A stretch of DNA of 64,000 bases from Lachancea thermotolerans CBS 6340 (lineage: Eukaryota; Ascomycota; Saccharomycetes; Saccharomycetales; Saccharomycetaceae). The stretch's first letter is position 1, and each line of letters opens with the position of its first letter. Location of the stretch: contig NC_013084.1 of NCBI RefSeq assembly GCF_000142805.1, positions 496,001 through 560,000 of the forward strand. Reading direction: 5' to 3'. Below are positions 1-7,690 of the stretch, in pieces. The position numbers and the translations under genes are program-made. Under the pieces are notes generated by a model. The model was not told the origin of the DNA. It worked only from the letters and a program-made list of their open reading frames with translations, and did no database searches.

Positions 1-768
1 GCCATCGCCTTCGAATTCGCGCCACACAAGACCGAGGAGGAAGTGCGCGACTATGCCAAAGCATTCTGGACAAACATACAGCGCGTCGAGGACTACGAGC
101 GGTACCTGAAGAACATCGAGGCGGAGGAAGATAGGATCCGCCGCACAAAGCTGCAGCAAGAGGCGCTGCGCCGCAAGATCGCACAGTGCAGCAACCCGCT
201 GTTCGACCTGACACTCAAGCATCCGCCCTCAAACAGCAACAAGCGGGTTTTCTCCGAAGAGGAGGACCGTTTCTTGCTGCTCATGCTATTCAAGTATGGC
301 ATCGACCGGGAGAATGTCTACGAATTGGTCAGGGACGAGATCCGCGACTCGCCGCTGTTCGAACTGGACTTTTTCTTCCAAAGCCGGACGCCCATCGAGC
401 TCAACAGGAGAGCGATCACGTTGTTGCAATGTCTTGAGAAGGAGTTTAACGCCGGCGTAGTGCTCGACGACGGGATGAAGCGCAGGCTTGCAGAGGAGGA
501 CGAAAACGCAAAAAACATGGCGGAAGAGGTCAAGGAGGGCGCTGCGGAGGCTGGCTCGGAAGCTGCCCCGGGCCCGGGGGGCGCGGACGTAGCAGGCAAG
601 GCCATGGAGCCCGCACCTGCGAATGGTGAGCTCAATGGTAAGAGGCCCCGAGAAGAAGAGGACACCGCCGCCACCGCCGTGGCGGCGGCCATGACCTCGA
701 CGGAGCCCGGACCCGCGGACAAGCCCAGCGTCAACGGCGACGCCAAGAAGCCCAAGACCGAGCAGTAG
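1..768 (+). CDS. ISW2: ISWI-family chromatin-remodelling ATPase, C-terminal end (ISW2 type)
   Basis: Partial gene, open at the left edge; the last 255 codons are present. It contains the end of the HAND-SANT-SLIDE module: the spacer helix (residues about 10-60 here) and the SLIDE fold with the run KRVFSEEEDRFLLLMLFKYG, which binds linker DNA in nucleosome-sliding ISWI enzymes. After the SLIDE domain the tail becomes acidic, then Ala/Pro-rich and ends in a basic KKPK patch. The SLIDE sequence (PLFELDFFF, LLQCLEKEFNAG) matches what I recall of Isw2 far better than Isw1. However, the neighbouring peroxidase gene is next to ISW1 in S. cerevisiae, so position suggests the ISW1 locus. The ATPase domain lies outside the window. 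GC content is high. It converges on the peroxidase gene. Confidence 0.85.
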   Translation, partial: AIAFEFAPHKTEEEVRDYAKAFWTNIQRVEDYERYLKNIEAEEDRIRRTKLQQEALRRKIAQCSNPLFDLTLKHPPSNSNKRVFSEEEDRFLLLMLFKYGIDRENVYELVRDEIRDSPLFELDFFFQSRTPIELNRRAITLLQCLEKEFNAGVVLDDGMKRRLAEEDENAKNMAEEVKEGAAEAGSEAAPGPGGADVAGKAMEPAPANGELNGKRPREEEDTAATAVAAAMTSTEPGPADKPSVNGDAKKPKTEQ

Positions 769-921
769 CCGTCGCATCTACATACGTCGCTCTTAACAAG
801 GAAATTCCATTTAATTAGTGAATATCAAACTTTTACATATCATGAGTAGTACAGTGCGGATGATGCGTGGGAGCGAAGGGGGACGGGCAGGCCTCCTGCA
901 ATTAGGAGCGCAGGTGCCCGC

Positions 922-1407
922 TCAGGCGCCGAGCAGCTTCTGGACCTTGGCGTCCAGGTTGGCGGGCTTGGTCAGCGACGAGTAGCGCTCGTAGACGTTG
1001 CCGTGCTTGTCGATGAGGAACTTCTCGAAGTTCCACTTGATGCCTTTGAAGCCCAGCATGCCGGCCTTCTCGTTCTTGAGGTACTCGTACACGGGGTCCG
1101 CGTTGTCGCCGTTGACGTGCACCTTTTTCATGACGGGGAACGTCACGCCGTAGTTGAGCTTGCAGAACTGGCCGATCTCCTCGTCCGTGCCGCTCTCCTG
1201 GTGGCCGAACTGGTTGCAGGGGAACCCGATGATCTCGAAGCCCTTGTCGTGGTAGCGCTTGTAGAGCTCCTGGAGCTCCTCGTACTGCGGCGTGAAGCCG
1301 CACTTGGACGCGACGTTGACGATGAGCACCACCTTGCCCTCCAGCTGCTTGAAGGGGAAGGGCTTGCCGGTGCGGTCGAGGGGTGCGAGGTCGTAGAATT
1401 TGCTCAT
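922..1407 (-). CDS. GPX2: Thiol (glutathione-peroxidase-like) peroxidase, GPX2/HYR1 type
   Basis: 161 residues, the usual length for yeast GPx-like peroxidases, which reduce hydroperoxides using thioredoxin. The peroxidatic cysteine is Cys36 in NVASKCGFTPQY, the structural motif GFPCNQFG holds Cys64, and Cys82 (FCKLNYG) sits where the resolving cysteine lies in Hyr1/Gpx3, the redox sensor that activates Yap1. The conserved WNFEKFL motif supplies the Trp of the active site. No selenocysteine is used. Sequence is slightly closer to HYR1; position beside ALG7 matches GPX2 (YBR244W) in S. cerevisiae. A TATA-like element lies at 1486-1493 and two STREs (AGGGG on this strand) at 1700-1704 and 1715-1719, consistent with stress induction. 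Coding sequence is GC-rich. Confidence 0.93.
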   Translation of the reverse strand: MSKFYDLAPLDRTGKPFPFKQLEGKVVLIVNVASKCGFTPQYEELQELYKRYHDKGFEIIGFPCNQFGHQESGTDEEIGQFCKLNYGVTFPVMKKVHVNGDNADPVYEYLKNEKAGMLGFKGIKWNFEKFLIDKHGNVYERYSSLTKPANLDAKVQKLLGA

Positions 1408-1413
1408 GGTGCA

Positions 1414-1441
1414 GGTGTGTGGTGTGCGGTGTGCGGTGTGC
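1414..1441. repeat. 7-bp tandem repeat in the peroxidase 5' leader
   Basis: Four head-to-tail 7-mers, GGTGTGT then three GGTGTGC, start 7 bp upstream of the peroxidase start codon. They probably lie in the mRNA leader, where they read as GCACACC repeats. This looks like a microsatellite; a regulatory role is not shown. Confidence 0.8.
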
Positions 1442-1699
1442 GATGCTCAGCGGAAACGACCTGCGAAAACGGTCAGATTACTCTGATATATAATTTTTTC
1501 TGTAGCTTGTGCAAAAACCCTGGCTGATTGCCGGATTCGAACTCTAGCGACGATAAGCGCGAACGACGCGGGATACTAGAATACTGTAGAAAAAGCCCCG
1601 GCTTCTATTGCGGGCTTGGAAACTGCTTGGTGCTTGGTGCTCGGATACGACCCTGTGACGGATAGACGCTGTGACACAAAAACACTTCTTTGTGGACCG

Positions 1700-1719
1700 C
1701 CCCTTCGAGCTGCGCCCCT
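1700..1719 (-). promoter_or_regulatory. Pair of STRE stress elements upstream of the peroxidase gene
   Basis: CCCCT occurs at 1700-1704 and 1715-1719, about 300 bp upstream of the peroxidase start; on the gene strand both read AGGGG. Paired STREs are the known binding sites of Msn2/Msn4-type zinc-finger activators of stress genes. Short motifs in GC-rich DNA can arise by chance, so this is moderate evidence. Confidence 0.45.
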
Positions 1720-1849
1720 GCTTCTTCCTGTCCTTTTCCCGCCCTTATATACGCCATGGGCACACACCATCCACATACACAATCTACTTCCACCGATACA
1801 CATCGCGCACACTGCACACACGCAAACCTACATAGACACACGCTTGCAT

Positions 1850-1867
1850 CAGCGCTGATCAGCGCTG
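1850..1867. repeat. 18-bp perfect palindrome
   Basis: CAGCGCTGATCAGCGCTG is its own reverse complement. It sits in the intergenic region about 440 bp upstream of the peroxidase start, at the edge of the CA-rich tract. It could be a dimeric factor site or a short hairpin; nothing identifies the binder. Confidence 0.85.
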
Positions 1868-2150
1868 GATTGCTTTGGAGCCCTGGAGAAGGGGGCGCTC
1901 TGCGCTTGCGCTGTGCGCCCCCGTCAGAGAATGCGCTGACACGCCGGTCCGTCGGCTGGAAATGTTAGGACAAGAAGTGCGCGCGCTGTGGCACACAAGC
2001 CGAGCGCTAGCGCAGGAGGCTGGCCAGCTGCGCCTGCACGAAGGCGTCTGTGGGCCCTGGTCATGCGCATGCGCCCCGCGGCCAGGTCCCTGGAAACGGC
2101 GCTCGCGGCGCTTACCACAACTCGACAAGCGCAAAGGCGGCGGCAGGGGT

Positions 2151-2708
2151 CACGTGCGGGGAGTTCTGGCGCCGGGTTCCTGGGGGCCGTTGACTGGAGC
2201 CGCAGAAGCGTGCGCAGGGGCGGAGTGAGGTAATTATTGAAGGCGGCTGGCGGGCGCGGGCGCGCCGCACTGCACGGTTCACTGGGGGCTGTGACGTGCG
2301 CGGTGACGGGGCCTTGGCTTGCTCTCGAGGACGGAGGAGGCGGGCGGCGCCGAGGACGGCGGGCCGCGGGGCACGTGGCGAAGTCACTCGCGACGCGCGG
2401 TCACATGGGCATTCCCGAGCACGTGACGCAAGCTTTGAAGTAGTCACGTGGACTGTATATCACGCGACCCGAGTACCGAAACGGTCACGTGCCTACATCA
2501 CTCTCAACGCGGGAGTCACGTGTGGGAGCTGACACTCCATCACGTGCGGACACCTCGCACGTGACAAGTCACTCTCGACGCCCATCACGTGAGAGCCCGC
2601 CCGCGCTCCGCAGATAATCGTGTTCGTCGCCGCCGCGCCCCGCTATCTAGCACTGCATACTATGTTAACTAAGCCCGCCGAGCCCGCGGCCCGCTGGCGC
2701 GTCACGTG
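2151..2708. promoter_or_regulatory. Array of ten CACGTG (Cbf1/Pho4-type E-box) sites
   Basis: CACGTG starts at 2151, 2372, 2420, 2445, 2486, 2517, 2541, 2558, 2586 and 2703; eight fall within 220 bp. Nine of ten have the T flank that gives TCACGTG on one strand, the Cbf1/CDEI-type context, and a TCACATG variant occurs at 2401. Three imperfect copies of TCACTCKCRACGC (2384-2396, 2498-2510, 2569-2581) lie just ahead of CACRTG sites, so the array seems to have grown by duplication of a 30-40 bp unit. One site would be expected by chance per about 4 kb. It lies 0.7-1.3 kb upstream of the peroxidase gene and abuts the SEH1 stop. Cbf1 and Pho4 are the known yeast readers of this motif. Confidence 0.85.
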
Positions 2709-2714
2709 CCGCGC

Positions 2715-3734
2715 CTACTTCTGCTCCGCGCTGATCACAGACATGCACTTGAACTCGTTCGAGTACGAGGCCTTCCACAGCCGCACCTTGCCGTCGTCGC
2801 CCGCGGAGCTCAAAATCGTACCCGTCAGGTTCCACGACACGGACCACACCTCGCCGTGGTGGTCGTCACTCTCGCTCACGAGCTCCACCTTCAGCTCCGG
2901 CGGCGTGTCCGCCGACGTGTCCGCCGAGCCGGCGTCCGCGTCCGCGTCCTCGTCCTGGTCCACGCTCATCGCGTCCTCGCTGGCCCCGAGCGTCTCCGTG
3001 AGCTTGAATATGCGCACCTTGCCGTCCTTGCACGCCGTCGCGATCAGCTGGTACCACCGCCCCACCGACGGCGCCCAGCTCACGCTCCGAATCAGCGCCG
3101 TGTGACCCTCCAGCTTCGCGGCCACGTAGGGCTTGCCCGCCTTGTCCTTCTGGTATATGAGCGCCTGGTCCAGTGCGCACACCAGCAGCTTTTCGGGCGA
3201 GAACCGCGACGGGCACCACGTCAGACAGAAGTCCGACTGCAGGTGCGACGCCGGCGGCGATGGCAGCACCTTGACCTCCGACGTCAGCGTCCACGACCTC
3301 AGGTCGGACGGCTCCATCGCCTCGTATATCCTCAGAGTGCCGTCGTTGCCAATCGCGCCCAGCTTCAGGCCCAGGTGGCCCGGCGCGAACTTCACGCTGA
3401 ACAGCGGGCCCGTCGCGTCATTCAATGTGCACAGCTTCGTCCAGCGCCGGCCAGAGCACTCCTCGGCATCGGGCTCTTCTTCCCACAGGTTCACCAGCTT
3501 GTCGTACGACACAGACGCTATGATTCTGCCGTACTCTGGACTGGCCCAGTCCAGCCCCACCACGGAGCTGTCGTGCGCTTTCCACGAGTCGCTCAGCTGC
3601 CACTCGTTGGTCTCGCGGTCCAACCTGAAAACTTTGATGTGCTGGTCCGAAGAGCACGTTGCGACGTGTCTCCCGTAGAAGTCGTACACCACGTCATGCA
3701 CCAAGTCCTCATGTCCTGTTATGAAAGGCTTCAT
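2715..3734 (-). CDS. SEH1: Nucleoporin / SEACAT subunit Seh1
   Basis: 339 residues (S. cerevisiae about 349) forming a WD40 beta-propeller. Seh1 is shared by the Nup84 (Y) complex of the nuclear pore and by the SEA complex on the vacuole that controls TORC1. The N-terminal ITGHEDLVHDVVYDFYGR and the blades ending VATCSSDQHIKVFRL and GIIASVSYDKLVNLWEE-like motifs are typical. An acidic insert (about residues 252-282, Asp/Ala-rich) lies in a loop before the last blade. The gene is very GC-rich (42 of 60 bases at 3361-3420), unlike most of the window. Position between the peroxidase gene and ALG7 fits the merged YBR/YGL ancestral order (YGL100W). Confidence 0.95.
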   Translation of the reverse strand: MKPFITGHEDLVHDVVYDFYGRHVATCSSDQHIKVFRLDRETNEWQLSDSWKAHDSSVVGLDWASPEYGRIIASVSYDKLVNLWEEEPDAEECSGRRWTKLCTLNDATGPLFSVKFAPGHLGLKLGAIGNDGTLRIYEAMEPSDLRSWTLTSEVKVLPSPPASHLQSDFCLTWCPSRFSPEKLLVCALDQALIYQKDKAGKPYVAAKLEGHTALIRSVSWAPSVGRWYQLIATACKDGKVRIFKLTETLGASEDAMSVDQDEDADADAGSADTSADTPPELKVELVSESDDHHGEVWSVSWNLTGTILSSAGDDGKVRLWKASYSNEFKCMSVISAEQK

Positions 3735-3880
3735 GACTCTATATGTTACCGTTTTTCGCCCGCGTTTACCTGACTTCTATCTACCAGGTTCCTAGATTTA
3801 AATTTCAGAAATGCATTTCAGATACGTATTAACTTTAATCCGCCGAAAACCAGCCCAAAACAACACAATCACTCTGGACA

Positions 3881-5227
3881 ATGCACCAGGCGCTGCTACT
3901 GGTTGTTGCAATCGCAGCAATTTATGTCTCGAGGTACTATTCCCCACTGCTGGCGGCCCTGGGCTTTGCAATCATAGGCTTTTTGGCCAGCGACGCATTA
4001 ATTCCACGTGTCTCCCAGTCCTTCATCAAGATTGGATGCTTCGGCAAGGACCTGAGCAAGCCAGGCCGCCCCGTAATTCCAGAAAGCATTGGCGCCATTT
4101 CTGCCACCGTCTATCTTTTCATCATGTTCTTCTACATCCCCTTCCTGTTCTACAAGTACCTCGTGGTAATTACCCCCGGAGGCGGGCACAGAGACGCTTC
4201 AATAATGCAATCGCCTGTGTCCGATGAGTACCGCTTTCCACACGGCAAGATGTCCGAATATCTGAGCGCAGTCTTGTGTTTGCAAAGCACAGTTCTCCTG
4301 GGTATCGCCGATGATCTGTTTGACCTGAGATGGAGACACAAGTTTTTCCTGCCCGCTGTAGCGGCAATCCCATTGCTAGTGGTATACTACGTGGACTTTG
4401 GCGTTACGCACGTGCTTATCCCAGACGTCATTCAGCGCTGGCTTGGAACCTCGAAGACGATCTTCAACCTCGGCGCTTTGTACTACGTTTACATGGCATC
4501 CATGGCGATTTTCTGTCCCAACTCTATCAACATCTTGGCAGGCGTCAATGGGCTCGAGGTCGGACAAAGCATCGTCCTAGGCGTCATTTTCTTGATCAAC
4601 GACTCCCTCTATCTTTTACTGGGGAACGAGGCGTCAAAAGAAGCACATCTCTTCTCTGCGATCCTCATCATTCCTTTCCTTGGGGTCGCTTTCTCACTCT
4701 GGAAGTGGAACAAGTGGCCTGCCAAAGTGTTCGTGGGTGACACTTTTTGCTATTTCGCCGGGATGATTTTTTCGGTTGTTGGTATTCTGGGCCATTTCTC
4801 GAAGACAACACTAATTTTCTTTATTCCCCAGACCTTCAACTTTGCCTACTCATGTCCCCAGCTGTTCGGGCTCGTTCCCTGCCCTAGACATAGGATGCCC
4901 CGGTTTAACGAGGCCGACGGGCTCCTGTACCCGTCCCGCGCAAACCTGGTGGAGAAACCACCAAAGAAGGTCTTTGTACCTGTCCTCAAGCTGCTTTCTT
5001 CCTTGAAGCTAATCGACCTTGAGGTCGACCCTCAAACGGGCGCTTTGAAGAGCTGCTCTAACATGACACTAATCAATCTAGTGTTAGTTTGGTTTGGACC
5101 GACCCGCGAAGACAAGCTATGCAACAGGATTCTCGCTATCCAGTTTACTGTTGGGCTATGCGCGATCGTGGCAAGACACAGCATAGGTTCAATCATCTTT
5201 GGCCACGACAATATTCAGTTCTTATAG
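3881..5227 (+). CDS. ALG7: UDP-GlcNAc:dolichyl-phosphate GlcNAc-1-phosphate transferase Alg7
   Basis: 448 residues, the same length as S. cerevisiae Alg7. It is a polytopic ER membrane enzyme that makes dolichyl-PP-GlcNAc, the first step of N-glycan precursor synthesis and the target of tunicamycin. The sequence begins with a hydrophobic segment (residues 1-20) and shows about ten further membrane spans. Family motifs include the metal-binding GIADDLFDLRWRHKFF (about residues 145-160) and KVFVGDTFCYFAG (about 283-295). The gene is divergent from SEH1 with only about 146 bp between starts, suggesting a shared promoter. It is the first gene with ordinary GC content after the GC-rich left end. 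Confidence 0.96.
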   Translation: MHQALLLVVAIAAIYVSRYYSPLLAALGFAIIGFLASDALIPRVSQSFIKIGCFGKDLSKPGRPVIPESIGAISATVYLFIMFFYIPFLFYKYLVVITPGGGHRDASIMQSPVSDEYRFPHGKMSEYLSAVLCLQSTVLLGIADDLFDLRWRHKFFLPAVAAIPLLVVYYVDFGVTHVLIPDVIQRWLGTSKTIFNLGALYYVYMASMAIFCPNSINILAGVNGLEVGQSIVLGVIFLINDSLYLLLGNEASKEAHLFSAILIIPFLGVAFSLWKWNKWPAKVFVGDTFCYFAGMIFSVVGILGHFSKTTLIFFIPQTFNFAYSCPQLFGLVPCPRHRMPRFNEADGLLYPSRANLVEKPPKKVFVPVLKLLSSLKLIDLEVDPQTGALKSCSNMTLINLVLVWFGPTREDKLCNRILAIQFTVGLCAIVARHSIGSIIFGHDNIQFL

Positions 5228-5334
5228 ACTAAGGCTCGCGAGCAAGCCGCATGCTTTGTTATTTTGTAATATACAATGAGAGTTCCGCTTTGGTTCTCCT
5301 ATGGCGACTCTTTACAAGTTGGCTACACACGGTT

Positions 5335-6045
5335 TCATTTCTTGAGCGAGTTGTAAAACTGCTCGCGTTTCTGCAACAGATCTTGAGCCCACCCCTTGAC
5401 CTCTTCAGTTTTAATGCTGCTCATGGCGCCCCAAAACTGGTCCAAGTCACGCTTACCATTGTGAAGCTTTTCGTACTCAAAACACTGCACTAGCATCTCG
5501 AACTTGTCGATATCTTTGACGTAACGAGCTTCGGGTGACGCGATATTTTCATACGCAAGCCAATCATCCATGATTTCCTGCGCGGCCTGTGCGTTGTAAG
5601 GCTTTACCAAATCCTCACATAAATATTGAATTGTCTCCCACTCTCTGCGGTGCTTCTCTTCCTTCCCTACTGGGTCGAGCGGCGTGATGTCACCTACCAA
5701 CGCCTCGGCAATATCGTGCACAAGCGCGATACGAACGCACTTGTCGCGGTTAATCTTGGGGTCTCTGATGAGCATTGCGGTAATCCCCATTCTGTACATA
5801 TGGTCGGCAATACTTTCACATGGAGAAATGTTGTGGTCGAGCCATCCTGTCCTCCTTTGGACCTTCAAAAGTTGAACAATGTGTAAAAATGCCAGAACGT
5901 GATTGTCTCCTGAACTCTGGAGCAAGTCCTTAACCTCTTGCGGCACATGATCCTGGGGCTTCCAAACAGGTGCAGTCATCCTTGTGTTCCGGGTTAAAAG
6001 CCTGTTGAAAACGGTGGAACCGATGAACTTGTTCATAGGTGGCAC
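5335..6045 (-). CDS. HD-domain 5'-nucleotidase-like phosphohydrolase (YGL101W/YBR242W family)
   Basis: 236 residues. The HD domain is recognisable from CESIADHMYRMG, the metal-binding HD pair in RIALVHDIAEALVGD (about residue 109), and the downstream RYVKDIDKFEM aspartate. The human relative HDDC2 and E. coli YfbR are deoxynucleoside 5'-monophosphatases, so a nucleotide-clearing role is likely. S. cerevisiae has two WGD copies, YGL101W and YBR242W. The first 22 residues are basic and hydroxylated like a mitochondrial presequence; an internal Met23 (codon at 5977-5979) starts MTAPVWKP, where I recall YGL101W beginning. Dual initiation giving mitochondrial and cytosolic forms is possible. Converges on ALG7. 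Confidence 0.9.
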   Translation of the reverse strand: MPPMNKFIGSTVFNRLLTRNTRMTAPVWKPQDHVPQEVKDLLQSSGDNHVLAFLHIVQLLKVQRRTGWLDHNISPCESIADHMYRMGITAMLIRDPKINRDKCVRIALVHDIAEALVGDITPLDPVGKEEKHRREWETIQYLCEDLVKPYNAQAAQEIMDDWLAYENIASPEARYVKDIDKFEMLVQCFEYEKLHNGKRDLDQFWGAMSSIKTEEVKGWAQDLLQKREQFYNSLKK

Positions 6046-6253
6046 ACGCGCGATGTCTTATGTTTATATCAAGTTTTTCAATCGCAGGTAATATCGGCGA
6101 AAAAGTTGTACGTAAGCACCGAAGTCGCGCACGGACATCAAGGAACGAACAGCGGCCTCTACCTAGTCTATAATACAAGTTTGATGTTTTTAGAAAATGT
6201 CGATGATATTACTCTACATAAAAGCTTCTTGCTCTGATAGAAAGCAACGCTTT

Positions 6254-6989
6254 TTAAGCGATCAACTCAACAACACCACCAGCAGCTCTGATCTTCTCCT
6301 CAGCCAACTTGGAGACGAATCTAGCCTTAACAATGACTGGAACGTCTGGGATTCTACCCTTACCCAAGATCTTACCGTAACCGGCAGCCAAGGTGTCGAT
6401 GACAGGGGCAGCAGACTTGGAAGCGGAGCTCATGTACTCGTCTCTCTTCTCAGCTGGGACCAAAGTCCACAACTTGTCCAAGTTCAAGACTGGCTTCCAG
6501 AAACGGTTCTGCTGTCTGTGGAAGTATCTCATACCAACCTTACCGAAGTAACCAGGGTGGTACTTGTCCAAGTTGGTTCTGTGGTGGTGCTGACCACCGG
6601 CCATACCTCTACCACCGGGGTGCTTTCTGTGCTTACCGATACGACCGTGACCGGCTGTAACATTGTTAGTAACTGAAGTTGCCCGTTAAAGAGCGTTGTG
6701 TCCTTCCGCGTCGCGGGACTGGGCCGGAGGGGGAAACGTACCACTCGAAGTGGGAGGTCTATGACAGCGTAGTTACACGCTGTGGAAGAGTTTGGTAGCT
6801 ACTGCAAATGGCAGGCAACGCTGCCATTTCAGGACCTCGTTTTGATGTTCCCTCAGTATTCTCCAAAGGGCACTTGTCCCACAACACGGAAAAATCAACG
6901 TCTTGGTTCTTTCATTCCCTCTTCCAATGGAACTACATACCTGAGACGTGACCTCTGTGCTTTCTGGTCTTAGTGAATCTAGTTGGCAT
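6254..6989 (-). CDS. RPL28: 60S ribosomal protein L28 (uL15/L27a), spliced
   Basis: Two exons: 6941-6989 (49 nt, encoding [16 protein letters not shown] plus one base) and 6254-6654 (401 nt). Together they encode 149 residues, the same length as S. cerevisiae Rpl28. The protein is a core uL15 component of the large subunit; the cycloheximide-relevant [20 protein letters not shown] region is present. The intron position after codon 16 equals that of S. cerevisiae RPL28. Codon usage is strongly biased, as expected for a ribosomal protein gene. A Rap1-like site lies about 330 bp upstream. Neighbours match YGL101W-YGL103W-YGL104C order. Confidence 0.97.
6655..6940 (-). other. RPL28 intron, 286 nt
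   Basis: 5' splice site GTATGT (6940 down to 6935), branch site TACTAAC (6671 down to 6665), 3' splice site TTACAG ending at 6655. The branch-to-acceptor distance is short (10 nt after TACTAAC). No snoRNA was recognised inside. Confidence 0.96.
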
Positions 6990-7320
6990 TGCTGAACTGG
7001 GTGATTCTTTGGTGTCTAAGAAGAGCAGAAACAAGTGAATGTCCAATCTATGTGTTTTAGTCTTGTGAAGCGCTGTGGAAACTTTCCAAGGCGGGAAAGT
7101 TGCGTGGGTACAGCCTGGGTGTCTCCACCAGGGCCAGAGGGGAAGAGGAGCCACACCGCCCCGTTCCAGGCAGATGCGGTCCCTTGCCTACTGAAACGCG
7201 CAGGCTGAGTCCTAGGCGGAGAGCCTAGGGCTGTTACCGCCTAGCTGCCACCCTTTCAGTTACTGCAGAGTTCTGAGTATATTTTTCCAAAACACCAAAA
7301 AATGACATTAAAAAATACAT

Positions 7321-7333
7321 GGTGTATGGATGT
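7321..7333 (-). promoter_or_regulatory. Probable Rap1 site of RPL28
   Basis: On the minus strand this reads ACATCCATACACC, close to the Rap1 consensus ACACCCATACATY, 332 bp upstream of the RPL28 start. Rap1 sites are the usual activators of ribosomal protein genes in this family. A weaker match, ACACCCAGGCTG on the same strand, lies nearer the gene around 7108-7119. Confidence 0.5.
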
Positions 7334-7487
7334 AGCCTTCCAAGTTACATATCAGTCGCTTAACACGTAACAGTCTCAAGTATCCCTTTAAAAGACCTAA
7401 GGGCGGGTTCCTTTAGGGCCTGAATCATGAAATTGCTAACATTAAACGCCCAAGGTGGAAGGTTTATTTGTTTATCTACTGTGAATG

Positions 7488-7531
7488 GCAAGTGCGTAAT
7501 TGAGAAGCAAGTGCGCAATTGAGAAGCAAGT
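7488..7531. repeat. 19-bp tandem repeat, 2.3 copies
   Basis: GCAAGTGCGYAATTGAGAA occurs at 7488-7506 and 7507-7525, differing at one base, followed by a partial GCAAGT at 7526-7531. It lies about 160-200 bp upstream of the transporter start, so it may double a factor site; the factor is unknown. Confidence 0.85.
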
Positions 7532-7690
7532 CTATAAGTAGCTAACTCCAAGCTCTTGCACGGGTACCCTCAGAACAACTCTTTTGCTATTTCTGAGATT
7601 GGTTCACGGGCTGTGGCTTCTATTTCGTAGAGTTGAAAAACGGAGCTGACAAGCTTTCATCCTTCTGCATAAAGTATAACACGTCCGGTT

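Larger units (their letters stand above)
1408..2714. other. 1.3 kb GC-rich intergenic region between peroxidase gene and SEH1
   Basis: Both flanking genes point left, so this is the peroxidase promoter plus the SEH1 3' side. From right to left it holds a dense CACGTG array (2151-2708), a very GC-rich stretch (about 1870-2400), an 18-bp palindrome (1850-1867), a CA-rich tract (about 1763-1845), a TATATAAG box on the minus strand (1744-1751), two STREs (1700-1719) and a proximal TATA-like element (1486-1493). Open frames up to 117 codons in the GC-rich part have no recognisable protein features and I do not call them genes. Confidence 0.75.
6990..7690. other. Divergent promoter region RPL28 / sugar transporter
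   Basis: 701 bp. It holds Rap1-like sites for RPL28, a perfect inverted repeat CCTAGGC-GGAGA-GCCTAGG at 7211-7229, and a 19-bp tandem repeat near the transporter end (7488-7531). No gene is visible. Confidence 0.6.

Noticed and set aside
1520-1600. GGATTCGAACTC, like a tRNA T-loop on the minus strand
   Set aside because: No matching acceptor stem, D-arm or anticodon arm at the right distances.
1875-2233. Open frames up to 117 codons on both strands in GC-rich DNA
   Set aside because: High GC lowers stop frequency, the frames overlap on both strands and the peptides are low-complexity Arg/Gly/Ala/Pro-rich with no recognisable domain.
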